Source of the DNA: Aplidium turbinatum
Taxonomy: Eukaryota; Chordata; Ascidiacea; Aplousobranchia; Polyclinidae
Direction: 5' to 3'
Assembly (NCBI GenBank): GCA_918807975.1
Contig: OU964919.1
Span: 39,439,824 to 39,503,823 of the forward strand
DNA: 64,000 nt
Both the position numbers and the translations under genes were made by a program. Positions 46,695 to 58,523 of this stretch are shown here, in pieces; positions within the stretch are counted from its first letter, which is position 1, and each line of letters begins with the position of its first letter. The notes below the pieces were generated by a model. It was not told the origin of the DNA. It was given only the letters and a program-made list of their open reading frames with translations, and ran no database searches.

Positions 46695-47221
46695 CAGTAG
46701 CGTAGCTAGGCATTTTGAAAGGGGAGGGAGTGGTTTGACGGCAGGCGGGGGAAGCCTGACGGCGTGATCGCCGCAGGCGACACCCAGTGGCGGGGATCTC
46801 CCCCAGAAAATTTTGAAAAATTACTTTGAATTTGGGGCATTCTGAGAGCATGTTCAACAAAAATTTGGGTATGAATATTATTGTAAAATAGTGCTGTCCG
46901 GTGGCATAGCAAAAGGATAAAATCATGCTTTCTTTGGCATTTTTTGGAAATAAAGCTATGTTTCTATGTTGAGTCTGGATGCAACCTATTTCGTACCCCG
47001 ATTTCGTATCCTGAAATCGAAGTAACAAAATCAAATTTCGACCTATTTTGTCCCCTGAAGAGATCGAGAGAAATTTGAAATGTTTACGGCAACTCCGATA
47101 AGCGACTTCGGCTCTGCATTTTTTTTTCTCGATCTTTTCAAGGTAGGCTACCTATTAAATGTTCAAGGGACGAAATAGGTTGCACCCGTTGAGTCTCTGT
47201 GTTTTCTTGTTGTTAATTCCT
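46695..47221. mobile_element. hAT MITE, family A, right end missing
   Basis: Left end CAGTAGCGTAGCTAGG and the family interior run until GTTAATTCC, where similarity to other copies stops. The right terminus is absent. It contains the 211-bp Mutator-like element. Confidence 0.75.
46977..47187. mobile_element. Mutator-like MITE, short copy
   Basis: Ends GGATGCAACCTATTTCGTAC and, in inverse, GGGTGCAACCTATTTCGTCC, with a perfect 9-bp duplication GTTGAGTCT (46968-46976, 47188-47196). Interior contains TCGATCTTTTCAAGG and AAGCGACTTCGGC, both shared with the longer copy at 56518. A 9-bp duplication is characteristic of Mutator-like elements. Confidence 0.88.
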
Positions 47222-48089
47222 TTGTTGAATTCACTTGTTGAATTTTTCCATAGGAAATGACAAAATTACTGCATTTTCTGAGTAAATTGCGGGCCCCCTA
47301 ATTTGCGGGCCCTGTGCGATCGCACGGTTTGCACACTCAAAGACCAGCACTGCTCGAGTGGTAATCGCAAACAGGGTCGCAAATCGTAATTTTAGGGTCG
47401 CCAAAAATATTACAAGTTGGCTTACATTAAGAACTTTACACTGTAAACTGCCCACCAAGGGGTGGCATAGAAAATTATTTTCCGAAATGAGTCGCAGTAC
47501 AAAAAACGTTTGAGAAGCCTTGGACTAGATGACCATTTGACCGTTGGAGTTTTGGACAAAAAATTTTAAGTTGAAGAAATTTTCAACTCTGGAACGCTGA
47601 AAGAGGCGAATAGACTTGTCGCTATCCTAGGTTTGTTTTTTGTCTTCTAACAAATCTCTATTGAATTGGAAGATAAGCTGCTTCAAAAGCAGGTAAGAAT
47701 TCTTCTTCAGAGATCAATTCATTTTAATTTAATTCTACTTTTCTTTGTCAGAATGCAAAAAAAACGATATTATGGAAATGGACAGATGTTGTGAAACACA
47801 CAAAAAAAATAACTACAGCATACGAACGAAGGTAATGAAGCAGACCAGAGATGGAAAAAGTTTTTCAAAACAGGTGCAGACCTTTGTTTTAAAAAAATGA
47901 AGAGGATATTTTTTAGAAATCAAATTTAGCTTGGAAACGAATTCTTGGAGTTGATTTGCGGTGAAAAAATGATTGTTAAATGAAATTCCGTTTGCGAAGT
48001 AGCAGAACAGTTGTAGAGAATTCATTAGGCGGCATCTGGCAACACTACGTTACCTGCAATTCATCACTTTCTCTGCTACTACTGGCAAG

Positions 48090-48984
48090 TAGTGATGCAA
48101 GCCGCGCCGCGCCGCGCCGCGTACGCGGCCGCTTTTGACTTTTTCGCCGCGTGCCGCGCCGCGCCGCGTGGAAGGTTGAAATGACAAAGCCGCGCCGCGC
48201 CGCTTGCCGCGTAAACTTTCAAGAAATTAATTTTTCGTAAACGTAAACTTTCAAGAAATTAAACTTTCGTAAACGTAAACTTTCAACTTTTCAAGAATCA
48301 GCTATGAAACTTCAAATTTAAATTGGAAACACGGATCAGTTATTTTTCCCTTCGGAAACCCTAAGATGGAAAGCTATGCAAATGCAAATTGCAAATGGCT
48401 TGCAGTTGACAGGGTTTTAGGGCTTGCTTGTCAGGGAAGCTGTACGAATGTTTTTGGTTAGTAGCCTAGCTGATAAGCTCAGTTACCAGGCTATAGGCCT
48501 AGCGCAACTACCGCATTATTTACTATATCAGTTAGCCCAGTGAGTTCAGGCTATAAGTTTTACTCTTGTGTGTGTACGGTAGTTCATATAGCCACTGGCA
48601 TTATAATTGCATTATTGCTTACAAAAAGTGTTCAAAAGTCCTGATACTGGATCCAGGAACATTCTATTTGTCTTAGTTTGTATTATGTCTTAGAACTTAG
48701 ATGCATTGCTGATAAGAGAATATGATCTGGTTAGCCTGGCCAATTAGTGCACAACTGTATTGGTACTAGGTTACCAGTTATATGCCATGGATGCTTTTTC
48801 CTACAATTGACTTTCTAAACAATAACTCGTTAAAATATTTTTTTTTAATTTTGTAATTTGCGGTGTGCGGTGCGGTGCAGTGTCAAAGTTCCAGATAAAT
48901 TGCGGTGTGCGGTGCGGTGCGCGGATAGATGAGTCAGTTGCGGTGCGGTGTGCGGATAAAAATTTTGGGTTCGCTGCATCTCTA
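48090..48984. mobile_element. hAT element with CCGCG-rich ends
   Basis: Ends TAGTGATGCAAGCC and, in inverse, TAGAGATGCAGCGAACCC, with a perfect 8-bp duplication CTGGCAAG (48082-48089, 48985-48992). TAGxGATGCA termini are typical of Ac/hobo-like hATs. The left subterminal region is a (CCGCG)n array and the right a (GCGGTGTGCGGT)n array. No transposase is visible between them. Confidence 0.92.
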
Positions 48985-49369
48985 CTGGCAAGTGGCAAAC
49001 TGCAACTGCCATACGTAAACAGGGTTGTCAGACAGCTTTTGAGAAAAAGAGCCAAATAATGTCGAAAAAAGGGCCAAACTGGGTAAAAAAGAGCCAAATT
49101 GTTCAATAATGTTAATAACGTTGCTAATAAAACATAATAACGTTACAACAACACAGTCTACATTCTACAACAGGAGCGACGAACTTTTTTGGGTGCTGGT
49201 TTAGCATCGGCCGCCTTGGTCAGTGACGTCATTAAAATGTGTGACGTCATGCAAAAAAACGCAACTACTTTTAAAAAGGGTGCAAAAACGCGGAACAGAA
49301 GTAAAAGCGGAAAGGCTATTGATTTTTTAATATTTGTAGTGAATAGTGCCTCCTAGCTTTCTCATTTCT

Positions 49370-52300
49370 GCTCGGTCGACGAAGCTTTTTTCCAATGCAT
49401 TTTTCAAGGCGATTCGATCGTGGTTCAGTAGCCTATAAGCCGCCCACTGTTTGCAGTGATCGATGAATACTGCCTCCACCAAATGTGTTGTAGCTTTCTC
49501 ATTTCTGCTCGGACTTTAACAGTTTTACTATCGTTGGAAAGCACGATACTGCATCTATCCGATTAAATTGGTTGCAAGTTTAAAGTATGCATTACATTGA
49601 CCTAGCGCTAACTTAAACTTTACTATTTTGTACCAATTCTTAGCAATTCATTTTTTACAATAAAAGTACCAAACCAACACAAATTAAAAGAGTATGTCTT
49701 GGTTTATTCATATGTTAACTTTCACATTTATATCTAATCAACAAAACGAGCAATCGTTGTTCAAACGTAACCGCTCGACGAAGCTTTTTTCCAATGCATT
49801 TTTCAAATCGATTCGATCGTGGTTCAGTATGAGCCGCCCACAGTTTCATGTGATCGATGAATACTGCCTCCACCAAATATGCTGTAGCTTTCTCATTTCT
49901 GCTCGGATTCTAACAATTTTACTATCGTTGGATGGTATTATGCTTCATCTACCCGAATGGATTAATTGCCAATCCAAAGTAGGCATTATATGTATGTAGC
50001 GTTAACTTAAACTTTACTATTTTGTACCAACTCTCCGCAATTCATTTTTTACAATAAAAATACCAAACCAACACAAATTAAAAGAGTATGTCTTGGTTTA
50101 TTCATATGTTAACTTTCACATTTATATCTAATACACAAAACGAGCAATCGTTGTTCAAACGTAACCGCTCGACGAAGCTTTTTTCCAATGCATTTTTCAA
50201 ATCGATTCGATCGTGGTTCAGTATGAGCCGCCCACAGTTTGCTGTGATCGATGAATACTGCCTCCACCAAATATGCTGTAGCTTTCTCATTTCTGCTCGG
50301 ACTTTAACAGTTTTACTATCGTTGGAAAGCACGATACTGCATCTATCCGAATTAATTGGTTGCAAGTTTTAAGTAGGCATTATATTGATCTAGCGCTAAC
50401 TTAAACTTTACTATTTTGTACCAATTCTAAGCAATTCAATTTTTTACAATAAAAATACCAAACCAACACAAATTAAAAGAGTATGTCTTGGTTTATTCAT
50501 ATGTTAACTTTCACATTTATATCTAATCAACAAAACGAGCAATCGTTGTTCAAACGTAACCGCTCGACGAAGCTTCTTTCCAATTCATTTTTCAAGGCGA
50601 TTCGATTGTGGTTCAATATAAGCCGCCCACAGTTTGCTGTGATCGATGAATACTGCCTCCACCAAATATGCTGTAGCTTTCTTATTTCTGCTCGGATTTT
50701 AATAATTTTACTATCGTTGGATGGCATTATGCTTCATCTACCCGAATGGATTAATTGCCAGTCTAAAGTAGGCATTACATTTATGTAGCGTTAACTTAAA
50801 CTTTACTATTTTGTACCAATTCTTAGCAATTCATTTTTTACAATAAAAGTACCAAACCAACACAAATTAAAAGAGTATGTCTTGGTTTATTCATATGTTA
50901 ACTTTCACATTTATACCTAATCCACAAAACGAGCAATCGTTTTTCAAACGTAACCGCTCGACGAAGCTTTTTTCCAATGCATTTTTCAAATCGATTCGAT
51001 CGTGGTTCAGTATGAGCCGCCCACAGTTTGCTGTGATCGATGAATACTGCCTCCACCAAATATGCTGTAGCTTTCTCATTTCTGCTCGGATTCTAACAAT
51101 TTTACTATCGTTGGATGGTATTATGCTTCATCTACCCGAATGGATTAATTGCCAATCCAAAGTAGGCATTATATTTATGTAGCGTTAACTTAAACTTTAC
51201 TATTTTGTACCAATTCTTAGCAATTCATTTTTTACAATAAAAGTACCAAACCAACACAAATTAAAAGAGTATGTCTTGGTTTATTCATATGTTAACTTTC
51301 ACATTTATATCTAATCAACAAAACGAGCAATCGTTGTTCAAACGTAACCGCTCGACGAAGCTTTTTTCCAATTCATTTTTCAAGGCGATTCGATTGTGGT
51401 TCAATATAAGCCGCCCACAGTTTGCTGTGATCGATGAATACTGCCTCCACCAAATATGCTGTAGCTTTCTTATTTCTGCTCGGATTTTAATAATTTTACT
51501 ATCGTTGGATGGCATTATGCTTCATCTACCCGAATGGATTAATTGCCAGTCTAAAGTAGGCATTACATTTATGTAGCGTTAACTTAAACTTTACTATTTT
51601 GTACCAATTCTTAGCAATTCATTTTTTACAATAAAAGTACCAAACCAACACAAATTAAAAGAGTATGTCTTGGTTTATTCATATGTTAACTTTCACATTT
51701 ATACCTAATCCACAAAACGAGCAATCGTTTTTCAAACGTAACCGCTCGACGAAGCTTTTTTCCAATGCATTTTTCAAATCGATTCGATCGTGGTTCAGTA
51801 TGAGCCGCCCACAGTTTGCTGTGATCGATGAATACTGCCTCCACCAAATATGCTGTAGCTTTCTCATTTCTGCTCGGATTCTAACAATTTTACTATCGTT
51901 GGATGGTATTATGCTTCATCTACCCGAATGGATTAATTGCCAATCCAAAGTAGGCATTATATTTATGTAGCGTTAACTTAAAGTTTACTATTTTGTACCA
52001 ACTCTCCGCAATTCATTTTTTACAATAAAAATACCAAACCAACACAAATTAAAAGAGTATGTCTTGGTTTATTCATATGTTAACTTTCACATTTATATCT
52101 AATCCACAAAACGAGCAATCGTTTTTCAAACGTAACCGCTCGACGAAGCTTTTTTCCAATGCATTTTTCAAATCGATTCGATCGTGGTTCAGTATGAGCC
52201 GCCCACGGTTTCATGTGATCGATGAATACTGCCTCCACCAAATATGCTGTAGCTTTCTTATTTCTGCTCGGATTTTAATAATTTTACTATCGTTGGATGG

Positions 52301-53030
52301 CATTATGCTTCATCTACCCGAATGGATTAATTGCCAGTCTAAAGTAGGCATTACATTTATGTAGCGTTAACTTAAACTTTACTATTTTGTACCAATTCTT
52401 AGCAATTCATTTTTTACAATAAAAGTACCAAACCAACACAAATTAAAAGAGTATGTCTTGGTTTATTCATATGTTAACTTTCACATTTATATCTAATCAA
52501 CAAAACGAGCAATCGTTGTTCAAACGTAACCGCTCGACGAAGCTTTTTTCCAATGCATTTTTCAAGGCGATTCGATCGTGGTTCAGTATAAGCCGCCCAC
52601 AGTTTGCTGTGATCGATGAATACTGCCTCCACCAAATATGCTGTAGCTTTCTCATTTCTGCTCGGATTCTAACAATTTTACTATCGTTGGATGGCATTAT
52701 GCTTCATCTACCCGAATGGATTAATTGCCAATCTAAAGTATGCATTATATTCATGTAGCATTAACTTAAACTTTACTATTTTGTACCAATTCTCCGCAAT
52801 TTATTTTTTACAATAAAAATACCAAACCAACACAAATTAAAAGAGTATGTCTTGGTTTATTAACCTAACAACTTTCACGTTTATATTATATCTAAAAAAC
52901 GAGAAATCGTTGTTCAAACGTAGCCGCTCGACGAAGCTTTTTTGACAATTTTACCATCGTTGAAAAGCACGATACTGCATCTACCCGAATCAATTGGTTG
53001 CATGTCCAAGGTATACAGTAGCCTACATTT
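49370..53030 (+). repeat. 394-bp tandem array, direct orientation (8 full units plus partial ends)
   Basis: Unit starts marked by AAAAGAGTATGTCTTGG fall at about 49687, 50081, 50476, 50870, 51264, 51658, 52052, 52446 and 52841, a spacing of 394-395 bp. A degenerate partial unit lies at each end. Each full unit contains an AATAAA, a GATCGATGAATACTGCC core and an ORF of about 101 codons in the forward strand (MSWFIHMLTFTF..., QFAVIDEYCLHQICCSFLIS). The reverse strand is also open over 62-87 codons. Confidence 0.95.
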
Positions 53031-53722
53031 ATCTAACGCTAATTTAAACTTTACTATTAAAACATCAATTACTCCAAAAGTGATAGGCCTATGACATTTG
53101 GACAACACCATGAACTCCAAACAGACTTAAGCTATGATATCCATAAGCAGACAATAGGCAAAAAGTGTTTACTAATTCCCTTTAATTGAATCTTGCTTGA
53201 ACATTTTTAATTATTCCAGACATGTTGGATGAATGTGCTTGGCCTACGCAGTTTTTGAAGTCAAGATTCAGTTGGTCAAGCAAAAATAGTAGGCTACACA
53301 TTTAGCCAAACGCAGCAGCACCACTTTTCAAGATTGAACAATAGAAACCCTTTAATGATGCAGAAATCAGTAGTCTTAACAGCATCAAATTTTACGTCTT
53401 GAAGCAGTTTAACATCGCCTATCTTAATACGAGAAGTAGAATGGGGTGACTTTGGTCCAGTTATGAGACACCGCTTACTTTAATTTTACAATGGTTCTGG
53501 GAGAAAACTTTAGTTTACCCATATTGAGGGCTATCAAGAGCCCTTACATGTTACCAAGTTTGAAGTCATTTGGTCCATGCGTAGAGTTTAAAAAAAAAAA
53601 AAAACTATAAGTGGTTTTCACTCCAGTGTTTTAAAAAAACTATAAGCAGTAATCTTTTTTCAAGACATGCTCATTGCCAACCCCAAAAAGGGGTGTCACT
53701 GGCCTCTTTCAGAGTTTTTAAA
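53031..53722. other. Spacer between the opposed arrays
   Basis: Not repetitive with the array. Contains an A-run (53591-53604) and no supported ORF. I recognise nothing in it. Confidence 0.5.
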
Positions 53723-55690
53723 ATACTTTGGTTTGGTATTTTTATTGTAAAAAATGAATTGCGGAGAATTGGTACAAAATAGTAAAGTTTAAGTTAACGC
53801 TACATACATATAATGCCTACTTTGGATTGGCAATTAATCCATTCGGGTAGATGAAGCATAATACCATCCAACGATAGTAAAATTGTTAGAATCCGAGCAG
53901 AAATGAGAAAGCTACAGCATATTTGGTGGAGGCAGTATTCATCGATCACATGAAACTGTGGGCGGCTTATACTGAACCTCGATCGAATCGCCTTGAAAAA
54001 TGCATTGGAAAAAAGCTTCGTCGAGCGGTTACGTTTGAAAAACGATTGCTCGTTTTGTGGATTAGATATAAATGTGAAAGTTAACATATGAATAAACCAA
54101 GACATACTCTTTTAATTTGTGTTGGTTTGGTATTTTTATTGTAAAAAATGAATTGCGGAGAGTTGGTACAAAATAGTAAACTTTAAGTTAACGCTACATA
54201 AATATAATGCCTACTTTGGATTGGCAATTAATCCATTCGGGTAGATGAAGCATAATGCCATCCAACGATAGTAAAATTGTTAGAATCCGAGCAGAAATGA
54301 GAAAGCTACAGCATATTTGGTGGAGGCAGTATTCATCGATCACATGAAACTGTGGGCGGCTTATACTGAACCTCGATCGAATCGCCTTGAAAAATGCATT
54401 GGAAAAAAGCTTCGTCGAGCGGTTACGTTTGAACAACGATTGCTCGTTTTGTGTATTAGATATAAATGTGAAAGTTAACATATGAATAAACCAAGACATA
54501 CTCTTTTAATTTGTGTTGGTTTGGTATTTTTATTGTAAAAAATGAATTGCTGAGAATTGGTACAAAATAGTAAAGTTTAAGTTAGCGCTACATAAATGTA
54601 ATGCCTACTTTAGATTGGCAATTAATCCATTCGAGTAGATGAAGCATAATGCCATCCAACGATAGTAAAATTGTTAGAATCCGAGCAGAAATGAGAAAGC
54701 TACAGCATATTTGGTGGAGGCAGTATTCATCGATCACAGCAAACTGTGGGCGGCTTATACTGAACCACGATCGAATCGCCTTGAAAAATGCATTGGAAAA
54801 AAGCTTCGTCGAGCGGTTACGTTTGAACAACGATTTCTCGTTTTGTAGATAACATATAAACGTGAAAGTTGTTAGGTTAATAAAACAAGACATACTCTTT
54901 TAATTTGTGTTGGTTTGGTATTTTTATTGTAAAAATTGAATTGCTGAGAATTGGTACAAAATAGTAAAGTTTAAGTTAACGCTACATAATTATAGTGCCT
55001 ACTTTAGATGGGCAATTAATCCATTCGGGTAGATGAAGCATAATGCCATGCAACGATAGTAAAATTGTTAAAATCCGAGCAGAAATGAGAAAGCTACAGG
55101 ATATTTGGTGGAGGCACTATTCACCGATCGCGTCAAACTGTGGGCAGCTTGTAATGAACACTCGAAACTGATCGCTTTGTGTTTGCATTGTTTTGGTAAA
55201 AAGCTTCGTCGAGCGGTTACGTTTGAACAACGATTGCTCGTTTTGTGGATTAGATATAAATGTGAAAGTTAACATATGAATAAACCAAGACATACTCTTT
55301 TAATTTGTGTTGGTTTGGTATTTTTATTGTAAAAAATGAATTGCTGAGAATTGGTACAAAATAGTAAAGTTTAAGTTAGCGCTACATAAATGTAATGCCT
55401 ACTTTAGACTGGCAATTAATCCATTCGAGTAGATGAATCATAATGCCATCCAACGATAGTAAAATTGTTAGAATCCAAGCAGAAATGAGAAAGCTACAGC
55501 ATATTTGGTGGAGGCAGTATTCATCGATCACAGCAAACTGTGGGCGGCTTATACTGAACCACGATTGCTCGTTTTGTAGATAACATATAAACGTGAAAGT
55601 TGTTACGTTAATAAAGCAAGTATTTTTATTGTAAAAATTCAATTGCTGAGAATTGGTACAAAATAGTAACAGTTTAAGTTAGCGCTAGAT
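53723..55690 (-). repeat. 394-bp tandem array, inverted orientation
   Basis: Unit boundaries (CAAGACATACTCTTTTAATT) at about 54095, 54489, 54883 and 55285 show the same 394-bp period in inverse. The first two units are close to those of the direct array. Units beyond 54900 are more diverged and contain internal deletions, so this arm is shorter and older-looking towards the right end. Confidence 0.93.
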
Positions 55691-56238
55691 CAATAATAAT
55701 GCCTACAAATATTTAAAAATCAATAGGCTTTCCGCTTTTACTTCTATTCCGCGTTTTTGCACCCTTCCTACAAGTAGTTGCGTTTTTTTGCATGACGTCA
55801 CAGATTTTTGTGACGTCACTAACCAAGGCGGCCGATCCTAAACCAGCACCCTTTTTTGTGGTCGCGGGCCACTTTGTCAATTACACATGAGTTATCGGGC
55901 CACACAACTTTTTAATCGTAACCTACTATGAAATGTTTTAGAAGCGACTCAAGATATTATTCATGAAAAGTAACAAACGGCAAATGAAAGTAATAAAACC
56001 CACACAGTTGAAATTATCTTGTAAACGCAGAATCGAAACATACAACAGTAAAAATAAAAACAAATCAACTTGAGCAGAAAGGATAGAGCAACAGTACTTG
56101 CACTGAAGACAGTTTAATTTTCCAGTTTAAGCGTTTGCTTTCATATGAGTATGATTTCTTCTTTTTTTGGCTCTATCCTTTTTTGCTCAAGTTGACGAAA
56201 TGTTTCGACCATTATGCTACTAAACAACAAATCAGTTA

Positions 56239-58325
56239 TAGTCAAGTGGGGTAAAAAAAAATAGTGGGGTTATTGGGGTAAAAAAAAACACTTACCATCT
56301 CACATCTAAAATGAGTAGATATTCACTCAACTTTTTTAGTGTCTGTTTAAGTGGTCTTTGAAGATTACTTTGAGGGGTAGAGGAAAAAGATTGGACTTGA
56401 CAAAGAAGAGCTATGTTAAATAGAGTAAATATGGCCAGCGAAGGGTGCAAAAAAAGGTTCGGAGGAGTTTATTAAAGGTTTTTGCTAAATTTTAGTGATA
56501 GGTAGTATGAATGTTTTGGGTGCAACCTAGTTCGTACCCTGAACACTTCGGACCCTCAGTTCGTACCCTGAAAAGATCGAGAGAAAAAATTAAAAAAGCC
56601 GAAGTCGCTGATCGCAGTTTAATGGCACAAAGCCGAAGTCGCTGATCGGAGTTTCCACAAACAAACTCGAGGGTTAGGGTTAACGGAAAACGCGGTTAGC
56701 GGAAACTGCGGAAAAAATATTTGCAGAAACTGCGATCAGCGAGAGTTAGAGAGCATAGATTACTCGATGGTTAGAATTAGGGTTAGGGTAAGCCGAAACT
56801 GCAGTTAGCAAAAACTGCGAAAAAATGTTTGCGGAAACTGCGATCAGCGAGGGTTAGGGTTAGAGCATAGATTGCTCTATAGTTAGGGTTAGGGTAAAGG
56901 TTAGCGGAAACTGCGGAAAAATGTTTGGCGGAAACTTCGATCAGCGAGGGTTACAGTTAGAGCATAGATTACTTTATGGTTAGAGTTAGGGTAAAGGTTA
57001 GCGCAAACTGCGGTTAGCGGAAACTACGGATAAATGTTTGCGGAAACTGCGATCAGCGTGGGTTAGGGTTAGAGCATAGATTAGTCTATGGTTAGAGTTA
57101 GGGTTAGCGGAAACTGCGATCAGCGACTTCCGCTTTTTTTAATTTTTTCTCTCGATCTTTTCAGGGTACGAAGTGAGGGTCCGAACTGTTCAGGGTACGA
57201 ACTAGGTTGCATCCGAATGTTTTAATGTTATATTGTGAGTACTATGTTGTGAGGCTACTAGATGCAACAAAGACTGGGGCCTCCAAATGTTTGTGTAAAT
57301 TATTATTGAGGTGTTTTTTTTTACCCCAATAAAATTCGTTGATTTGGGGTAAAAAAAACAGTGCATTTTATGGAATGTTTTGGCTTTGTATTGGTGTTAT
57401 GTCAACTGCCAAGCAGTACCGGTATATCACCAAAAAATACAAAAACAAACTTCTGGATGCATCAGTGACAATGTATGCATGTGTTATGCACAATCAATTG
57501 ATGTTTTCTGGAGTTGGGGGTCCGAGCTTAAGGTTAGTGTTGCGGGTTAGTCGATCAATAGCGCAGATTGAGAGTACAGAGTGACCCATTGATTGATAGT
57601 GCACAACACATACAATCATACATACACAAACTGTTGTTTTATTTCCTGTCTGTTGTTTTTTAGTTGTATGTTCATTCACAAACTGCTGGTTGATTTTTTA
57701 GGATTCACGATCCGCGAAATTTAATCGCCCACTTGCATGTTCAAACCAGAGCTACAGATAAAATTCAGGATGGCGTGCATAAGTATACTAGACACAATTT
57801 TTTGTCTTGCTGCTGTTTTTATTACAGTAATGAGACTTTGCGATTTCACAATGTGTATTTTAATAAAAAGTGCATACAAAAATTGTGGGCAAAATCGTTT
57901 ACATCATCATCATGACCCATCCGGTCAGTTTCGAGTATGGGTTCAGCATCTCTCACAGTCCTTGATATATGAGTTACACAAAGCTTCTTTCCTCTGGTGG
58001 AGAATCATTTACATTACATATGAAATCAATAGCAAAACATATGAAATCAATATATTATAATAATAAAGAAGAAAAAGCTGCTATACTAACAGGTGTTTTT
58101 TTTTACCCCATGAAAATTTTTTTTTACCCCAAAGCTGGGGTAAAAAAAAATTCAGGTATTTTTGGCATAATTTCCAAACCAGTTAATGGATTTAAAAAAT
58201 TTCATTGGGGGATGATAGACATACATGGTCTGCATATTGTGACCAACTTTAGTGGTCATACTTGATAAGCTAAAAAATCTAGGACAACCTTTCTGAAAAA
58301 TATTTTTTTTTACCCCACTTGACTA
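56239..58325. mobile_element. TA-flanked element with GGGGTAAAAA words
   Basis: Inverted ends TAGTCAAGTGGGGTAAAAA, with TA outside each (56237-56238, 58326-58327). The same GGGGTAAAA word or its inverse recurs inside, near 56267, 56277, 57311, 57346, 58098, 58121 and 58137. No transposase recognised, so this is probably a non-autonomous Tc1/mariner-type element. It contains a Mutator-like MITE. Confidence 0.72.
56518..57214. mobile_element. Mutator-like MITE, long copy with internal repeats
   Basis: Ends GGGTGCAACCTAGTTCGTAC and, in inverse, GGATGCAACCTAGTTCGTAC, with a perfect 9-bp duplication GAATGTTTT (56509-56517, 57215-57223). The middle is an irregular tandem repeat of about 70-110 bp, each unit carrying GCGGAAACTGCGATCAGCG and GGTTAGGGTTAGAGCATAG. 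It shares terminal and TCGATCTTTTC blocks with 46977-47187. Confidence 0.9.
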
Positions 58326-58523
58326 TACTGGCGTTTGCGAAAATATCTTTGATTTGCCTGCATTTTTGGTTGAAATGAAAAATTGCTGAAGTTTTTTGTA
58401 GTCTCTTCTGTTTCATTTTTTACTTTCAGAAGAATTTATTATCCTTAAGATTGCTGTTGTATATATATATTGTTTTTCTATTAACCAATTCACAGTTTAT
58501 GGTAGACAAAAAATTATTTAAAT

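Larger units (their letters stand above)
46622..47352. mobile_element. hAT-like element, outermost of a three-deep nest
   Basis: Ends CAGTGCCGGTCTTAG and, in inverse, CAGTGCTGGTCTTTG. The flanks CTCAGGTG (46614-46621) and CTCGAGTG (47353-47360) match at 6 of 8. GCGGGCCC words lie near each end. It encloses a truncated family A MITE, which in turn encloses a Mutator-like MITE. Confidence 0.8.
49191..55851. mobile_element. Giant inverted-repeat element containing opposed 394-bp repeat arrays
   Basis: About 150-bp inverted ends at roughly 90% identity (starting GGGTGCTGGTTTAG, with GGCCGCCTTGG, two TGACGTCA-type words, GCAAAAAAACGCAACTACTT and AAAAGCGGAAAG) bound 6.66 kb. Both sides abut six T (49185-49190, 55852-55857), which may be a target duplication. 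The flanks (CAGGAGCGACGAAC to the left, GTGGTCGCGGGCC to the right) read as one interrupted GC-rich repeat. Inside are a direct array, a 0.7 kb spacer and an inverted array. No transposase recognised. Confidence 0.85.

Noticed and set aside
49694-52758. A cluster of paralogous small genes (101-aa ORFs every 394 bp)
   Set aside because: The repeats are tandem satellite units with an open frame on both strands. Nothing shows that either frame is translated.
56690-57120. An interstitial telomere from a chromosome fusion
   Set aside because: The TTAGGG words are embedded in irregular 70-110-bp units inside a MITE with a clean 9-bp target duplication.
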